Position numbers and translations under genes: made by a program
Source of the DNA: an uncultured Roseburia sp.
GTDB lineage: Bacteria > Bacillota > Clostridia > Lachnospirales > Lachnospiraceae
Direction of reading: 5' to 3'
NCBI GenBank assembly: GCA_947383215.1
Contig: CANDCP010000008.1
Coordinates: 16,738 to 80,737 of the forward strand
Length of the DNA stretch: 64,000 nucleotides
In this document: positions 35,380-42,826 of the stretch, piece by piece
How the letters are laid out: each line of letters opens with the position of its first letter
Position numbering within the stretch: the first letter of the stretch is position 1
The notes under the pieces: generated by a model
Told to the model about the DNA's origin: nothing
Database searches by the model: none
Seen by the model: only the letters and a program-made list of their open reading frames with translations

Positions 35380-36558
35380 ATGAATGAATTAGAATTAAAA
35401 TACGGCTGTAACCCGAATCAGAAACCGTCGAGAATTTATATGCAGGACGGAGAGCTCCCGATTAAAGTGTTAAACGGTAAGCCGGGCTATATCAATTTTC
35501 TGGATGCGTTTAACGGCTGGCAGCTTGTAAAGGAATTAAAGGCGGCCACGGGGCTTGCGGCGGCGACCTCTTTTAAACACGTATCTCCGGCAGGCGCCGC
35601 GGTGGGGCTTCCGCTTACGGAGGTGGAGCGAAAGATTTACTGGGTTGATGATCTTGACATGGAGTTTACGCCGCTGGCCAACGCATATGCGAGGGCGAGG
35701 GGAGCCGATCGAATGTCCTCCTTTGGCGACTTTATTTCGCTGTCGGATGTCTGCGACGTGGCGACCGCGAAGATTATCAAACGCGAGGTTTCGGACGGTG
35801 TGATTGCGCCGGGATACGAGCCGGAGGCGCTTGAAATCTTAAAGGCGAAGAAAAAGGGGAATTACAATGTCATTGAGATTGATCCGGACTATGTTCCGGC
35901 TCCGGTTGAGCGCAAAGAAGTATTCGGCATCACATTTGAGCAGGGCAGGAACGAGCTGAAAATAGACGACGATTTCTTTTCCGACATTGTAACGGAGAAT
36001 AAAGAGATTCCAAAGAGCGCAAAGATCGACCTCGCAATCTCCATGATTACTTTGAAATATACGCAGTCTAATTCCGTATGCTATGCGAAAGGCGGACAGG
36101 CAATCGGAATCGGAGCGGGCCAGCAGTCGAGAATCCATTGTACGCGCCTTGCGGGAAGCAAAGCGGACAACTGGTTTTTGCGTCAGTCTCCGAAGGTATT
36201 AAACCTTCAGTTCGTGGACGGCATCGGAAGAGCGGACAGGGATAATGCCATTGATTTATATATCGGCGAGGATTACATGGACGTGCTTGCCGACGGCGCA
36301 TGGCAGAATATATTTAAGGAAAAGCCGGAGGTGTTTACGGCGGAGGAGAAGCGCGCATGGCTGAATCAAAACACGGATGTGGCGCTGGGCTCCGATGCGT
36401 TTTTCCCGTTTGGGGATAATATTGAGAGGGCGCATAAGAGCGGCGTCAGATATGTGGCGGAGCCGGGCGGTTCGATCCGCGACGACAATGTAATTGAGAC
36501 ATGCAACAAATACGGAATGGCGATGTGCTTTACGGGAATTCGCCTGTTCCATCATTAA
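35380..36558 (+). CDS. purH: AICAR formyltransferase (stand-alone)
   Basis: A 392-residue enzyme matching the formyltransferase part of PurH with no IMP cyclohydrolase domain. Motifs include KYGCNPNQKPSRIY, TSFKHVSPAGAAVG (catalytic His-containing loop), YTQSNSVCYAKGGQAIGIGAGQQSRIHCTRLAG and SDAFFPFGDNIERA. It transfers a formyl group from 10-formyl-THF to AICAR, giving FAICAR for the upstream cyclohydrolase. The symbol is given for the reaction; some databases call this form by other names. Followed by a terminator shared with the convergent tmcAL gene. Confidence 0.92.
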   Translation: MNELELKYGCNPNQKPSRIYMQDGELPIKVLNGKPGYINFLDAFNGWQLVKELKAATGLAAATSFKHVSPAGAAVGLPLTEVERKIYWVDDLDMEFTPLANAYARARGADRMSSFGDFISLSDVCDVATAKIIKREVSDGVIAPGYEPEALEILKAKKKGNYNVIEIDPDYVPAPVERKEVFGITFEQGRNELKIDDDFFSDIVTENKEIPKSAKIDLAISMITLKYTQSNSVCYAKGGQAIGIGAGQQSRIHCTRLAGSKADNWFLRQSPKVLNLQFVDGIGRADRDNAIDLYIGEDYMDVLADGAWQNIFKEKPEVFTAEEKRAWLNQNTDVALGSDAFFPFGDNIERAHKSGVRYVAEPGGSIRDDNVIETCNKYGMAMCFTGIRLFHH

Positions 36559-36571
36559 TCCGGAAAATACC

Positions 36572-36603
36572 GGCCCGCGGACATCGGTTCGCGGGCCTTT
36601 TGT
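36572..36603. terminator. Intrinsic terminator between purH and convergent tmcAL
   Basis: GGCCCGCG pairs with CGCGGGCC across a ~10-base loop, then TTTTG on the plus strand. It sits between two converging genes. Confidence 0.75.
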
Positions 36604-36622
36604 CAATGCGTTTTCCGTAATG

Positions 36623-37897
36623 TTATTTTAGAACAAGTCCCTGGTTGTATTCGTTTTTCACAGGCGTTTCAGAAAGCGCGGCTATGACTGAGGCATAGAT
36701 ATCGGCCGCGAAAAGATCGAGAGAGAGCATGCGGTGGGCAAAGGAGGCTGCGGGATAATATTTTTTCAGTACCGCGTCTGCGTCCGCCATCTTTGTGAGA
36801 ATCGGAACCGGGCTTTTTAATTTCAGTTCGTGGAGCGCCAAAGCGGCCGATTTACGGAAGCCGAGCAGCCGAAGATACGGGATGTAATCTAATTGGCGTC
36901 CAAGAACGTAATCGTCTTTTTTGATATCCAGAAGGATATGCGTAAAAATGCGCATCAGCCTGTTGTACGTCACTTCGCGGCTTTTGAGCGCGCGGCAGAA
37001 ATTTGACAGCGTAGTATATTCGTTCAGAGATTTTAAAATCCGGTTGGACAGCGGTTTGTTACAGTCCGCAAACTCCTCGTAACCCGTCGGTGCGGCGCAC
37101 AAAAGCTTGTACTTTACCACGGACGAAAAGGCATCCTCGCTTAACGTCGGATACTTTTTCATATAGCGGGAAAGAATCGAATATGCGGGAGCCGGCATGG
37201 CCGAAGCGATTTTTTTTTGCTCTTTTTTCCCGAAAAGCAGCGCTTTTCGTATTCCGCCCGCGGAGGAGAGCGTTTTGATTGCGGTATCGTGATACCCCGC
37301 TCCGCGGCGCAGAATCGGATGGGGGAGAATTGCGCTGTTTCTCCGCTTTAACTCTTTGAGGTATTCCACAGCAAGGATATTATTTGGCGTTGTCAAAACG
37401 GCGGCAAGCTCCCCGGGGGAGGTATGGCATGCGCCCTGCGCGGAAACGTATTCAAGGACGGCCCCGGCGCGCGCCGCGGGAAAAGAAAATCCCTTCTTTA
37501 AATTTTCATTTAACGTCTGCCGGTATATAGCCGGCTGCGTCAACAGAATGTCGGCGGCTTGAGAGAGCGGCGCGATATCCCGGCATTCCGTACCGAAACA
37601 GACCGTATTGACAATTCCGAGTTTATCTAACAAGGCAATGCCTGCAGCCGCAAAATATTCTGCGCTTGCGCTCGCCCACAAAACGGGAAGCTCAAAGACG
37701 AGATCCGCGCCGCAGGCAAGAGCCATACGGGTTCTTGCGTACTTGTCCACGACGGCAGGCGCGCCGCGCTGCACGAAATCTCCGCTTAAGACAATTGCAA
37801 TGCAGTCTGTGCCGGTTTCCTGTTTTATTTTTTCGATTTGATAGAAATGTCCGTTGTGAAACGGATTGTATTCTGCAATAATTCCGGTAACATTCAT
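36623..37897 (-). CDS. tmcAL: tRNA(Met) cytidine acetate ligase TmcAL
   Basis: A 424-residue nucleotidyltransferase-fold protein (YlbM group). It begins MNVTGIIAEYNPFHNGHFYQIEKIK with the HxGH-type ATP-binding motif and continues SGDFVQRGAPAVVDKYARTRMAL and GADLVFELPV. TmcAL makes acetyladenylate and forms N4-acetylcytidine at the wobble position of elongator tRNA-Met. The start is the ATG at 37897; the frame runs 13 codons farther upstream, but that part belongs to a decayed neighbouring gene. On the opposite strand from its neighbours. Confidence 0.92.
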   Translation of the reverse strand: MNVTGIIAEYNPFHNGHFYQIEKIKQETGTDCIAIVLSGDFVQRGAPAVVDKYARTRMALACGADLVFELPVLWASASAEYFAAAGIALLDKLGIVNTVCFGTECRDIAPLSQAADILLTQPAIYRQTLNENLKKGFSFPAARAGAVLEYVSAQGACHTSPGELAAVLTTPNNILAVEYLKELKRRNSAILPHPILRRGAGYHDTAIKTLSSAGGIRKALLFGKKEQKKIASAMPAPAYSILSRYMKKYPTLSEDAFSSVVKYKLLCAAPTGYEEFADCNKPLSNRILKSLNEYTTLSNFCRALKSREVTYNRLMRIFTHILLDIKKDDYVLGRQLDYIPYLRLLGFRKSAALALHELKLKSPVPILTKMADADAVLKKYYPAASFAHRMLSLDLFAADIYASVIAALSETPVKNEYNQGLVLK

Positions 37898-37904
37898 ATG
37901 ATTA

Positions 37905-38174
37905 TCCAATCCATACCTCTTTCCTGCGAAAAGCAAACCCGTATTTTTGTTTCGGTCTTTTAGAGCGCTCTGTGCGATGAAGTATGCGGCGTAGTTTTTT
38001 CAATCTGATATAGCGCCGCCGTGTCTTTTAACTCAGTTCCTCTCACTTATCTATCACCTTTAATTCCAGTATAATCGCGTCGTCTGTTGTTGAAATTTTC
38101 GGTTCTGACATCACATCATATTGTCCGGAGCCGCTGTTTTGCCATTCACTTATAAAGTTTCTCCTTCTTTTCAT
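37905..38174 (-). pseudogene. C-terminal remnant of an AAA-ATPase/PD-(D/E)XK (DUF1703) gene
   Basis: Read on the minus strand, short pieces in shifting frames match the C-terminus of the abundant Clostridia AAA_ATPase_like plus DUF1703 nuclease proteins: SGQYDVMSEPK, then DDAIILELKVIDK before a stop, ELKDTAALYQIEK with a further frame change, and KNYAAYFIAQ ending LLFAGKRYGL. These correspond to the family's YDVML-PK, AIILEFK (catalytic E-x-K), QI-KK-YA and GFAF-GK blocks. The N-terminal ATPase is gone. It fills the otherwise gene-free ~400 bases between tmcAL and the recombinase. Identification is by remembered family pattern. Confidence 0.55.
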
Positions 38175-38309
38175 GTGGCGAGGCTTTGAGTTTAGTATAT
38201 CGGATTTGCGGAGAAAAAACAATGTAAAGAGACGGTCCTTTTATATGCTGCAGAAGTTAGGGCAGACTTATTTATTAGAAAGTAAAAAAATTTTTGTGTG
38301 GAGGATGAT

Positions 38310-38999
38310 ATGGGAAATGTTTATGGATATGTGCGTGTCAGCACAAGGGAGCAAAATGAGGACAGACAGCTCATCGCATTAAATGAGTTTCATGTTCCAA
38401 AAAGAAATATTTATATGGATAAGCAGTCGGGGAAGGATTTTAACCGCCCTATGTATCATCGCTTGATTCGGACAGTCAGGCCGAATGATCTGCTCTATGT
38501 AAAAAGCATTGACCGGCTGGGCAGAAATTATGAGGAAATTTTAGAACAGTGGAGAGTTTTAACAAAGGAAAAAAAGATTGATATTGTCGTGATCGATATG
38601 CCTCTTTTAGATACCAGAAAGGGAAAAGATTTGATGGGGACATTTCTCAGCGATATTGTGCTGCAGGTCTTGTCCTTTGTAGCGGAGAATGAAAAGAAAA
38701 ATATCAGACAGAGGCAACGGGAGGGAATTGAGGCCGCCAAGCTGCGAGGCGTGGAGTTTGGCAGGCCAAGACGGCAGATGCCAAAAAATTTTAAACAAAT
38801 CTGCAACCGCTGGGTGAAAAAAGAAATTACAAGCAAAGAGGCCGCCAAACTATGCAATATTTCAGTTTCAACATTTTACAGACGGGCAAAAACGGTAAAA
38901 GAGGAAACGGGGATATCTGTCGAATCGTCAGATAATGAAGGGCGTTTGACTGTCAAAAAGTGTACTTTTTGCAAAAGATTGTCAAATACATACTTTTGA
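38310..38999 (+). CDS. Small serine recombinase (resolvase/invertase family)
   Basis: A 229-residue serine recombinase. The resolvase catalytic domain has the nucleophile Ser11 in GYVRVSTREQNEDRQ, the motif YVKSIDRLGRN and the helix E segment FVAENEKKNIRQRQREGIEAAKLRG; a short DNA-binding HTH follows (SKEAAKLCNISVSTFYRRA, ~170-190). ATG at 38310 has GGAGG five bases upstream; an in-frame GTG at 38298 is less likely. The last ~28 residues go beyond the family core and their codons run into a 25-bp inverted repeat (38951-38975) that may be its own recombination site. Resolvases, Hin-type invertases and stand-alone Clostridia recombinases share this fold; the neighbouring crossover-like sites favour an invertase. 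Confidence 0.85.
   Translation: MGNVYGYVRVSTREQNEDRQLIALNEFHVPKRNIYMDKQSGKDFNRPMYHRLIRTVRPNDLLYVKSIDRLGRNYEEILEQWRVLTKEKKIDIVVIDMPLLDTRKGKDLMGTFLSDIVLQVLSFVAENEKKNIRQRQREGIEAAKLRGVEFGRPRRQMPKNFKQICNRWVKKEITSKEAAKLCNISVSTFYRRAKTVKEETGISVESSDNEGRLTVKKCTFCKRLSNTYF
38951..38975 (+). repeat. Left inverted repeat, candidate crossover site
   Basis: A 25-base site matching the complement of 39075-39099 at 23 positions. Its core is a perfect dyad, CAAAAAGT-GT-ACTTTTTG, with a central asymmetric GT at 38962-38963, the layout of Hin/Gin-type sites. It lies within the 3' end of the recombinase gene. Confidence 0.75.
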
Positions 39000-39006
39000 A
39001 TATAGT
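38979..39006 (+). promoter_or_regulatory. Candidate promoter inside the invertible segment, now facing the cohesin genes
   Basis: TTGTCA at 38979-38984 and TATAGT at 39001-39006, 16-base spacer, each box one base from consensus. It lies between the inverted repeats and reads rightward toward the triple-cohesin gene, whose start is about 120 bases after the expected transcription start. Inversion would point it back into the recombinase gene. Confidence 0.6.
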
Positions 39007-39074
39007 TTACATTAAAAACGATAAAAAATCAATTGAAATGTTATCTTTTTGGCAGTTTTTATAACAAAAAAACA

Positions 39075-39099
39075 TTTTCAAAAAGTACACCTTTTGACA
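39075..39099 (-). repeat. Right inverted repeat, candidate crossover site
   Basis: Inverted partner of 38951-38975 with two mismatches. Core reads CAAAAAGT-AC-ACCTTTTG; the central AC (39087-39088) is the complement of the left GT, so recombination between the two would invert, not delete, the ~123 bases between the centres. Confidence 0.75.
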
Positions 39100-39134
39100 A
39101 AAATGCAAAAGTGCGTCACAGAAAGGGGATGAAA

Positions 39135-40943
39135 ATGGATATGTTTGGCAAAAAGCGCGTTGCGTTTGTTCTGACAGTCGTCATTATGTTTTCTGGCTTG
39201 TACGATCTGTTACAAGTTGTGAATGCAAATGGCATCGCGCAAATTGTGACGGAAAATATGCAGGCAGAGAGGGGGGAGACGGTTACGATTCCGGTATCGG
39301 TTGAAAACAATCCGGGATTTATGGGATTTGTAATCAATGTTGATTATGATTCGAGGTATCTTGAACCGGCGGGAGTGGAAAAAGGAGCGGCATTGAGCGG
39401 AACGTTTGACGATAATTCCGGCATAAATGTGGGGGCATTTGAAGTGCTATGGTCCGGAACATCGGATATGGTTGCGGACGATAAGCTGTTTGAACTCAAA
39501 TTTAGAGTAAAAGAGAGAGCGCCCGGGGGGAGCACTGTCGTAAATTTGTCATACAATCAGGCTGATACGTTTAATGAAAATTATGACAATATTATTTTCG
39601 AGTGCAAGAATTGTATCATTACGGTTTTGGGCGAAGAGTTGGAGGGGAGGAAAGAAAACGCGGTTCGTATGGAGGATTGCTCCAAAACTGTGGGCCAGAA
39701 CGTGAGGATTCCGGTTATGATATCACAGAATACGGGAATTATGGGATTTGTCATTCACGTTCAATATGATGTGAACGTGTTAAGACCCGTATCGGTGGAG
39801 AGAGGGGAATTGATTCCGAGCGGTTCTATGTTTGATGACACGGCAGGCGCAAACAGCGGGGAGTTTCGTGTCTTGTGGGCTGGAGATGAAAATATCGTAG
39901 CAGATGGGAGCCTGTTTTATCTGAATTTTGAAATAATCGATTCGCCGGGGGATACGCAGGTGACGTTGGGATACAGCGCGAAGGATACGTTTGACAATAG
40001 GTATCAGGAGGTTGCGCTGACATGTGGTGTGTGTGTGATTCATATAGAGGGGGAAAGTTCGTCGGAAAAACCGACAGAGCAGGAGCCGTCGGAAAGGCCG
40101 ACGGAGGAGAAACCACCGGAAGAGCCGCAGAGTAAAAATGTCGTTTCTATGTCTTTTGTGACGGCATATATCGGTGAAACTGTGAAAATTCCGGTTATGA
40201 TATCGAAGAATACGGGAATCTATTATGCCTGTATGAAAGTTCGGTATGATCCAAATAGATTGAAAGCGGTATCTGTCGACGCGGGAGAACTGTTCGCGGA
40301 TGAGTCAAGTTTCTTGGAGATAGCGGATACAGGTAGTGTGGGTGAGTTAGAGATTAAGTTGAGCGCGTCGAAAAATGTGACAGACGACGGTTGCCTGCTC
40401 TATCTGACATTTGAGGCGGTTGGCTGTGAAGGGGATACGCAGGTCAATTTGGAGTTTGTTTATGGTTATGACAGCGAATATGAGGATATTACGCTTACAG
40501 ACGCTTCCTCTACGGTAAGTGTGTGGGAAAAGCGGACGGAGCAGCAGAAACCGGATTCTTCACGTCCGACCGGAGGCAATTCCAATACGAATAACAGTCA
40601 GCCGGTCGTGCCGGGCAGTAAGCCGGGACAGGATCTAAACGGAAAATTGAAGGCGCCCGCCCGGGTAAAGGTGAAATCTTTGAAGAAAAAAGGTGCAAAA
40701 AAGCTGCAGATTAAATGGAAGAAAATAAAAGGCGTAAGCGGTTATCAGATCCAGTATGCGTTGAATAAAAAGTTTTCGAAGGGAAAGAAAAACAAAAATG
40801 TGGGGAGGTCAAAAACGAGTTATTTAATAAAACGGCTGAAGTCGGAGAAAAAGTATTTTGTCCGTATCCGGGCGTATAAGACAAGCGGCGGGGAGAAGAA
40901 ATATGGAAGGTGGAGTGCCGTCAGAAGTTGTAAGGCGCTTTGA
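39135..40943 (+). CDS. Secreted triple-cohesin scaffoldin-like protein with C-terminal Fn3
   Basis: A 602-residue exported protein. ATG at 39135 is six bases after AGGGG; two codons upstream another ATG is too near the RBS. Signal peptide ends near NANG (~residue 34). Three cohesin-like domains follow (~35-170, ~180-310, ~335-470); each has the opening GETVTIPVSVENNPG- or GQNVRIPVMISQNTG-like strand, F(M/V)I-V-YD and LEP/LRP, and the first two end with an ADTFNENYD- or KDTFDNRYQ-like strand. Pro/Ser/Thr/Glu linkers separate the parts, and a Lys-rich Fn3 domain (~505-602) closes the protein. Cohesins bind dockerins, and a dockerin protein is encoded two genes on. It has no anchor of its own, so retention may use the basic Fn3 end. 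Likely expressed from the invertible promoter. Confidence 0.83.
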   Translation: MDMFGKKRVAFVLTVVIMFSGLYDLLQVVNANGIAQIVTENMQAERGETVTIPVSVENNPGFMGFVINVDYDSRYLEPAGVEKGAALSGTFDDNSGINVGAFEVLWSGTSDMVADDKLFELKFRVKERAPGGSTVVNLSYNQADTFNENYDNIIFECKNCIITVLGEELEGRKENAVRMEDCSKTVGQNVRIPVMISQNTGIMGFVIHVQYDVNVLRPVSVERGELIPSGSMFDDTAGANSGEFRVLWAGDENIVADGSLFYLNFEIIDSPGDTQVTLGYSAKDTFDNRYQEVALTCGVCVIHIEGESSSEKPTEQEPSERPTEEKPPEEPQSKNVVSMSFVTAYIGETVKIPVMISKNTGIYYACMKVRYDPNRLKAVSVDAGELFADESSFLEIADTGSVGELEIKLSASKNVTDDGCLLYLTFEAVGCEGDTQVNLEFVYGYDSEYEDITLTDASSTVSVWEKRTEQQKPDSSRPTGGNSNTNNSQPVVPGSKPGQDLNGKLKAPARVKVKSLKKKGAKKLQIKWKKIKGVSGYQIQYALNKKFSKGKKNKNVGRSKTSYLIKRLKSEKKYFVRIRAYKTSGGEKKYGRWSAVRSCKAL

Positions 40944-41026
40944 GAACAGGAGTGAAGCAGTTAAAAACATAAAGGATAGATTGTTTTTCACGACCCGGTT
41001 TTAATGGGCCAAAAAGGAGTGGAATT

Positions 41027-42826
41027 ATGATGAGAAAAAAAGCGGTTGCAATGATTCTTGCTATTATAATGGCAGTCTGCGGACTTCCGGAAGCTATATG
41101 GGCTGAGGAGGTAAAGGTCGACAGACGGGAGACAGTTTGGGAGGAGGAAGAGGCGAATGAGCAGGTTGGGGATTTGACCAGAGAGCCTGGCGAAATTGTG
41201 GAAAGTGGGAGTTGCGGGGAAAATGCTACATATACGCTTGACGCTGCCGGAATGTTGACGATATCGGGGAGCGGGAGTATAGGATCGAGAGCATTTCCAT
41301 ATAACAAAAACATTAAAAAGTTGCGAATTGGAGAACGGATAACGGGCATAGGAAACGGTGCATTTGAGAATTGTAGTGAGTTGACGGAAGTAGAGATTCC
41401 GGCCGGAGTAACAACAATCGGAGATTTTGCATTTGGCGATTGCGACGGTTTGGCAAGTATTATTGTAGATGAGGAAAATACAGTATATGACAGCAGAGAA
41501 GGCTGCAATGCGATTATAGAGACAGAGAGTAATGAGCTGATAGTGGGTTGTATGGAGACGTGCATTCCTAATAGCGTAACGGGCATCGGGAGGTATGCAT
41601 TTTTGGGATGCAGCGGATTAGAAGAAATTGAAATTCCATCAGGAGTGACTAGGATCGGGAGTTATGCATTTGGGAATTGTAGTAAGTTAACGAAAATTAA
41701 GATTCCTGATCGTGTTACAAGTATTGAGGCTGGTGCATTTTATGGATGCAGCGGATTGACGGGAATCGAAATTCCGGCCGGAATAACGAGCATTGGGCAG
41801 TATTCATTTTATCATTGTATTGGGTTGACAGGAAAAATCAAAATTCCAAGCGGGGTAACGAAAATTGAGTATGGTGCGTTTGCATGGTGCGGCAGATTAG
41901 AGGAAATCGAAATTCCAAGTGGAGTAACAAGCATAGGAGATTTTGCATTTGAAAGTTGTAGTGGGTTGCGTAAAATCGAAATTCCAAGCGGAGTAACAAG
42001 CATCGGGGATGTGGCGTTTCGTGGATGCAGCGGATTGACAGAAATCAAAATTCCAAGCGGAGTAACGACCATCGGAGATGAGGCGTTTTGTGGATGCAGC
42101 GGATTAACGAAAATAGAAATTCCGGCCAGCGTAACGAGCATTGGGGAGGGGGTATTTTGGGGATGTGATGATTTGACCATTTATTGTTATGCCGGTTCCT
42201 ATGCGGAAACATATGTAAAAGAAGAGGGAATACCTTATCACATAATAGTTTCGTCGGATGAATCACCAAGTGGACCTTCAGACGGAGAACCGATTGTGAA
42301 GCCAAGCGAGACGCCAGGGCAGAAACCTACGGACAGTGTGCAGATACAGGATGGAAAAAATACATATGAAATCAAAGACGGAAAGACGGCTGTTTACATA
42401 GGGACAACGGATCGTAAAACAAAAAATGTTAAGATTCCGGATGATATCACGGTGAACGGTAAGAAGTATCCGGTAACGGCGGTCGCTGACAAGGCGTTTC
42501 AGAATATGAATGTGACAGGAGTCACTCTTGGCGGTAGTCTGAAAAGCATCGGGGAGTCGGCATTTGCAGGCTGCCGGAAGCTGAAAAAAATAACGATAAA
42601 AGGGAATGTGACAAAGATTGGGAAGAAAGCGTTTGCAGGCTGTAAGAAGTTAAAGAACGTAGTGATCAAATCGAGGAAGCTGAAAGTCGTCGGGAAAAAT
42701 GCGTTTCAGGGAATAAAAGTGGGAGCAAAGATTCAGGTACCGAAGAAAAAGTTTGCCACGTATAAAAAGTTGCTGAAAAAGAGCGGAGTGGGTAAGAAAA
42801 TAAAGATAATAGGAGAAAAACGGTGA
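41027..42826 (+). CDS. BspA-type LRR surface protein
   Basis: A 599-residue exported protein with signal peptide ending near AIWAEE (residue ~26) and RBS AAAAAGGAG. Residues ~60-390 hold about twelve 23-residue BspA/TpLRR repeats of the type LTKIEIPSGVTSIGDVAF. A linker with PSETPGQKPTD follows, then a second short LRR block (~445-570) and a Lys-rich tail ending KKIKIIGEKR, very like the C-terminus of the subtilase at 10.3 kb. BspA LRRs mediate adhesion. It has no dockerin or cohesin. Its 3' end overlaps the start of the CHAP-dockerin gene by 4 bases, so the two are probably cotranslated. Confidence 0.88.
   Translation: MMRKKAVAMILAIIMAVCGLPEAIWAEEVKVDRRETVWEEEEANEQVGDLTREPGEIVESGSCGENATYTLDAAGMLTISGSGSIGSRAFPYNKNIKKLRIGERITGIGNGAFENCSELTEVEIPAGVTTIGDFAFGDCDGLASIIVDEENTVYDSREGCNAIIETESNELIVGCMETCIPNSVTGIGRYAFLGCSGLEEIEIPSGVTRIGSYAFGNCSKLTKIKIPDRVTSIEAGAFYGCSGLTGIEIPAGITSIGQYSFYHCIGLTGKIKIPSGVTKIEYGAFAWCGRLEEIEIPSGVTSIGDFAFESCSGLRKIEIPSGVTSIGDVAFRGCSGLTEIKIPSGVTTIGDEAFCGCSGLTKIEIPASVTSIGEGVFWGCDDLTIYCYAGSYAETYVKEEGIPYHIIVSSDESPSGPSDGEPIVKPSETPGQKPTDSVQIQDGKNTYEIKDGKTAVYIGTTDRKTKNVKIPDDITVNGKKYPVTAVADKAFQNMNVTGVTLGGSLKSIGESAFAGCRKLKKITIKGNVTKIGKKAFAGCKKLKNVVIKSRKLKVVGKNAFQGIKVGAKIQVPKKKFATYKKLLKKSGVGKKIKIIGEKR
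41563..42183 (+). repeat. 69-bp tandem LRR-coding repeats
   Basis: About nine units of 69 bases (one 72) with high nucleotide identity around ATTCCAAGCGGAGTAAC, especially at 41908, 41977 and 42046. Each unit is one LRR turn. The DNA-level identity suggests recent duplication and possible copy-number change. Confidence 0.8.

Noticed and set aside
39033-39065. Second promoter (TTGAAA with TATAAC) inside the invertible segment
   Set aside because: The spacer is 21 bases, too long for a normal sigma-A promoter.
39033-39134. Longer N-terminus for the triple-cohesin protein
   Set aside because: The extension crosses the right inverted repeat and lacks an RBS; the signal peptide starts properly at 39135.
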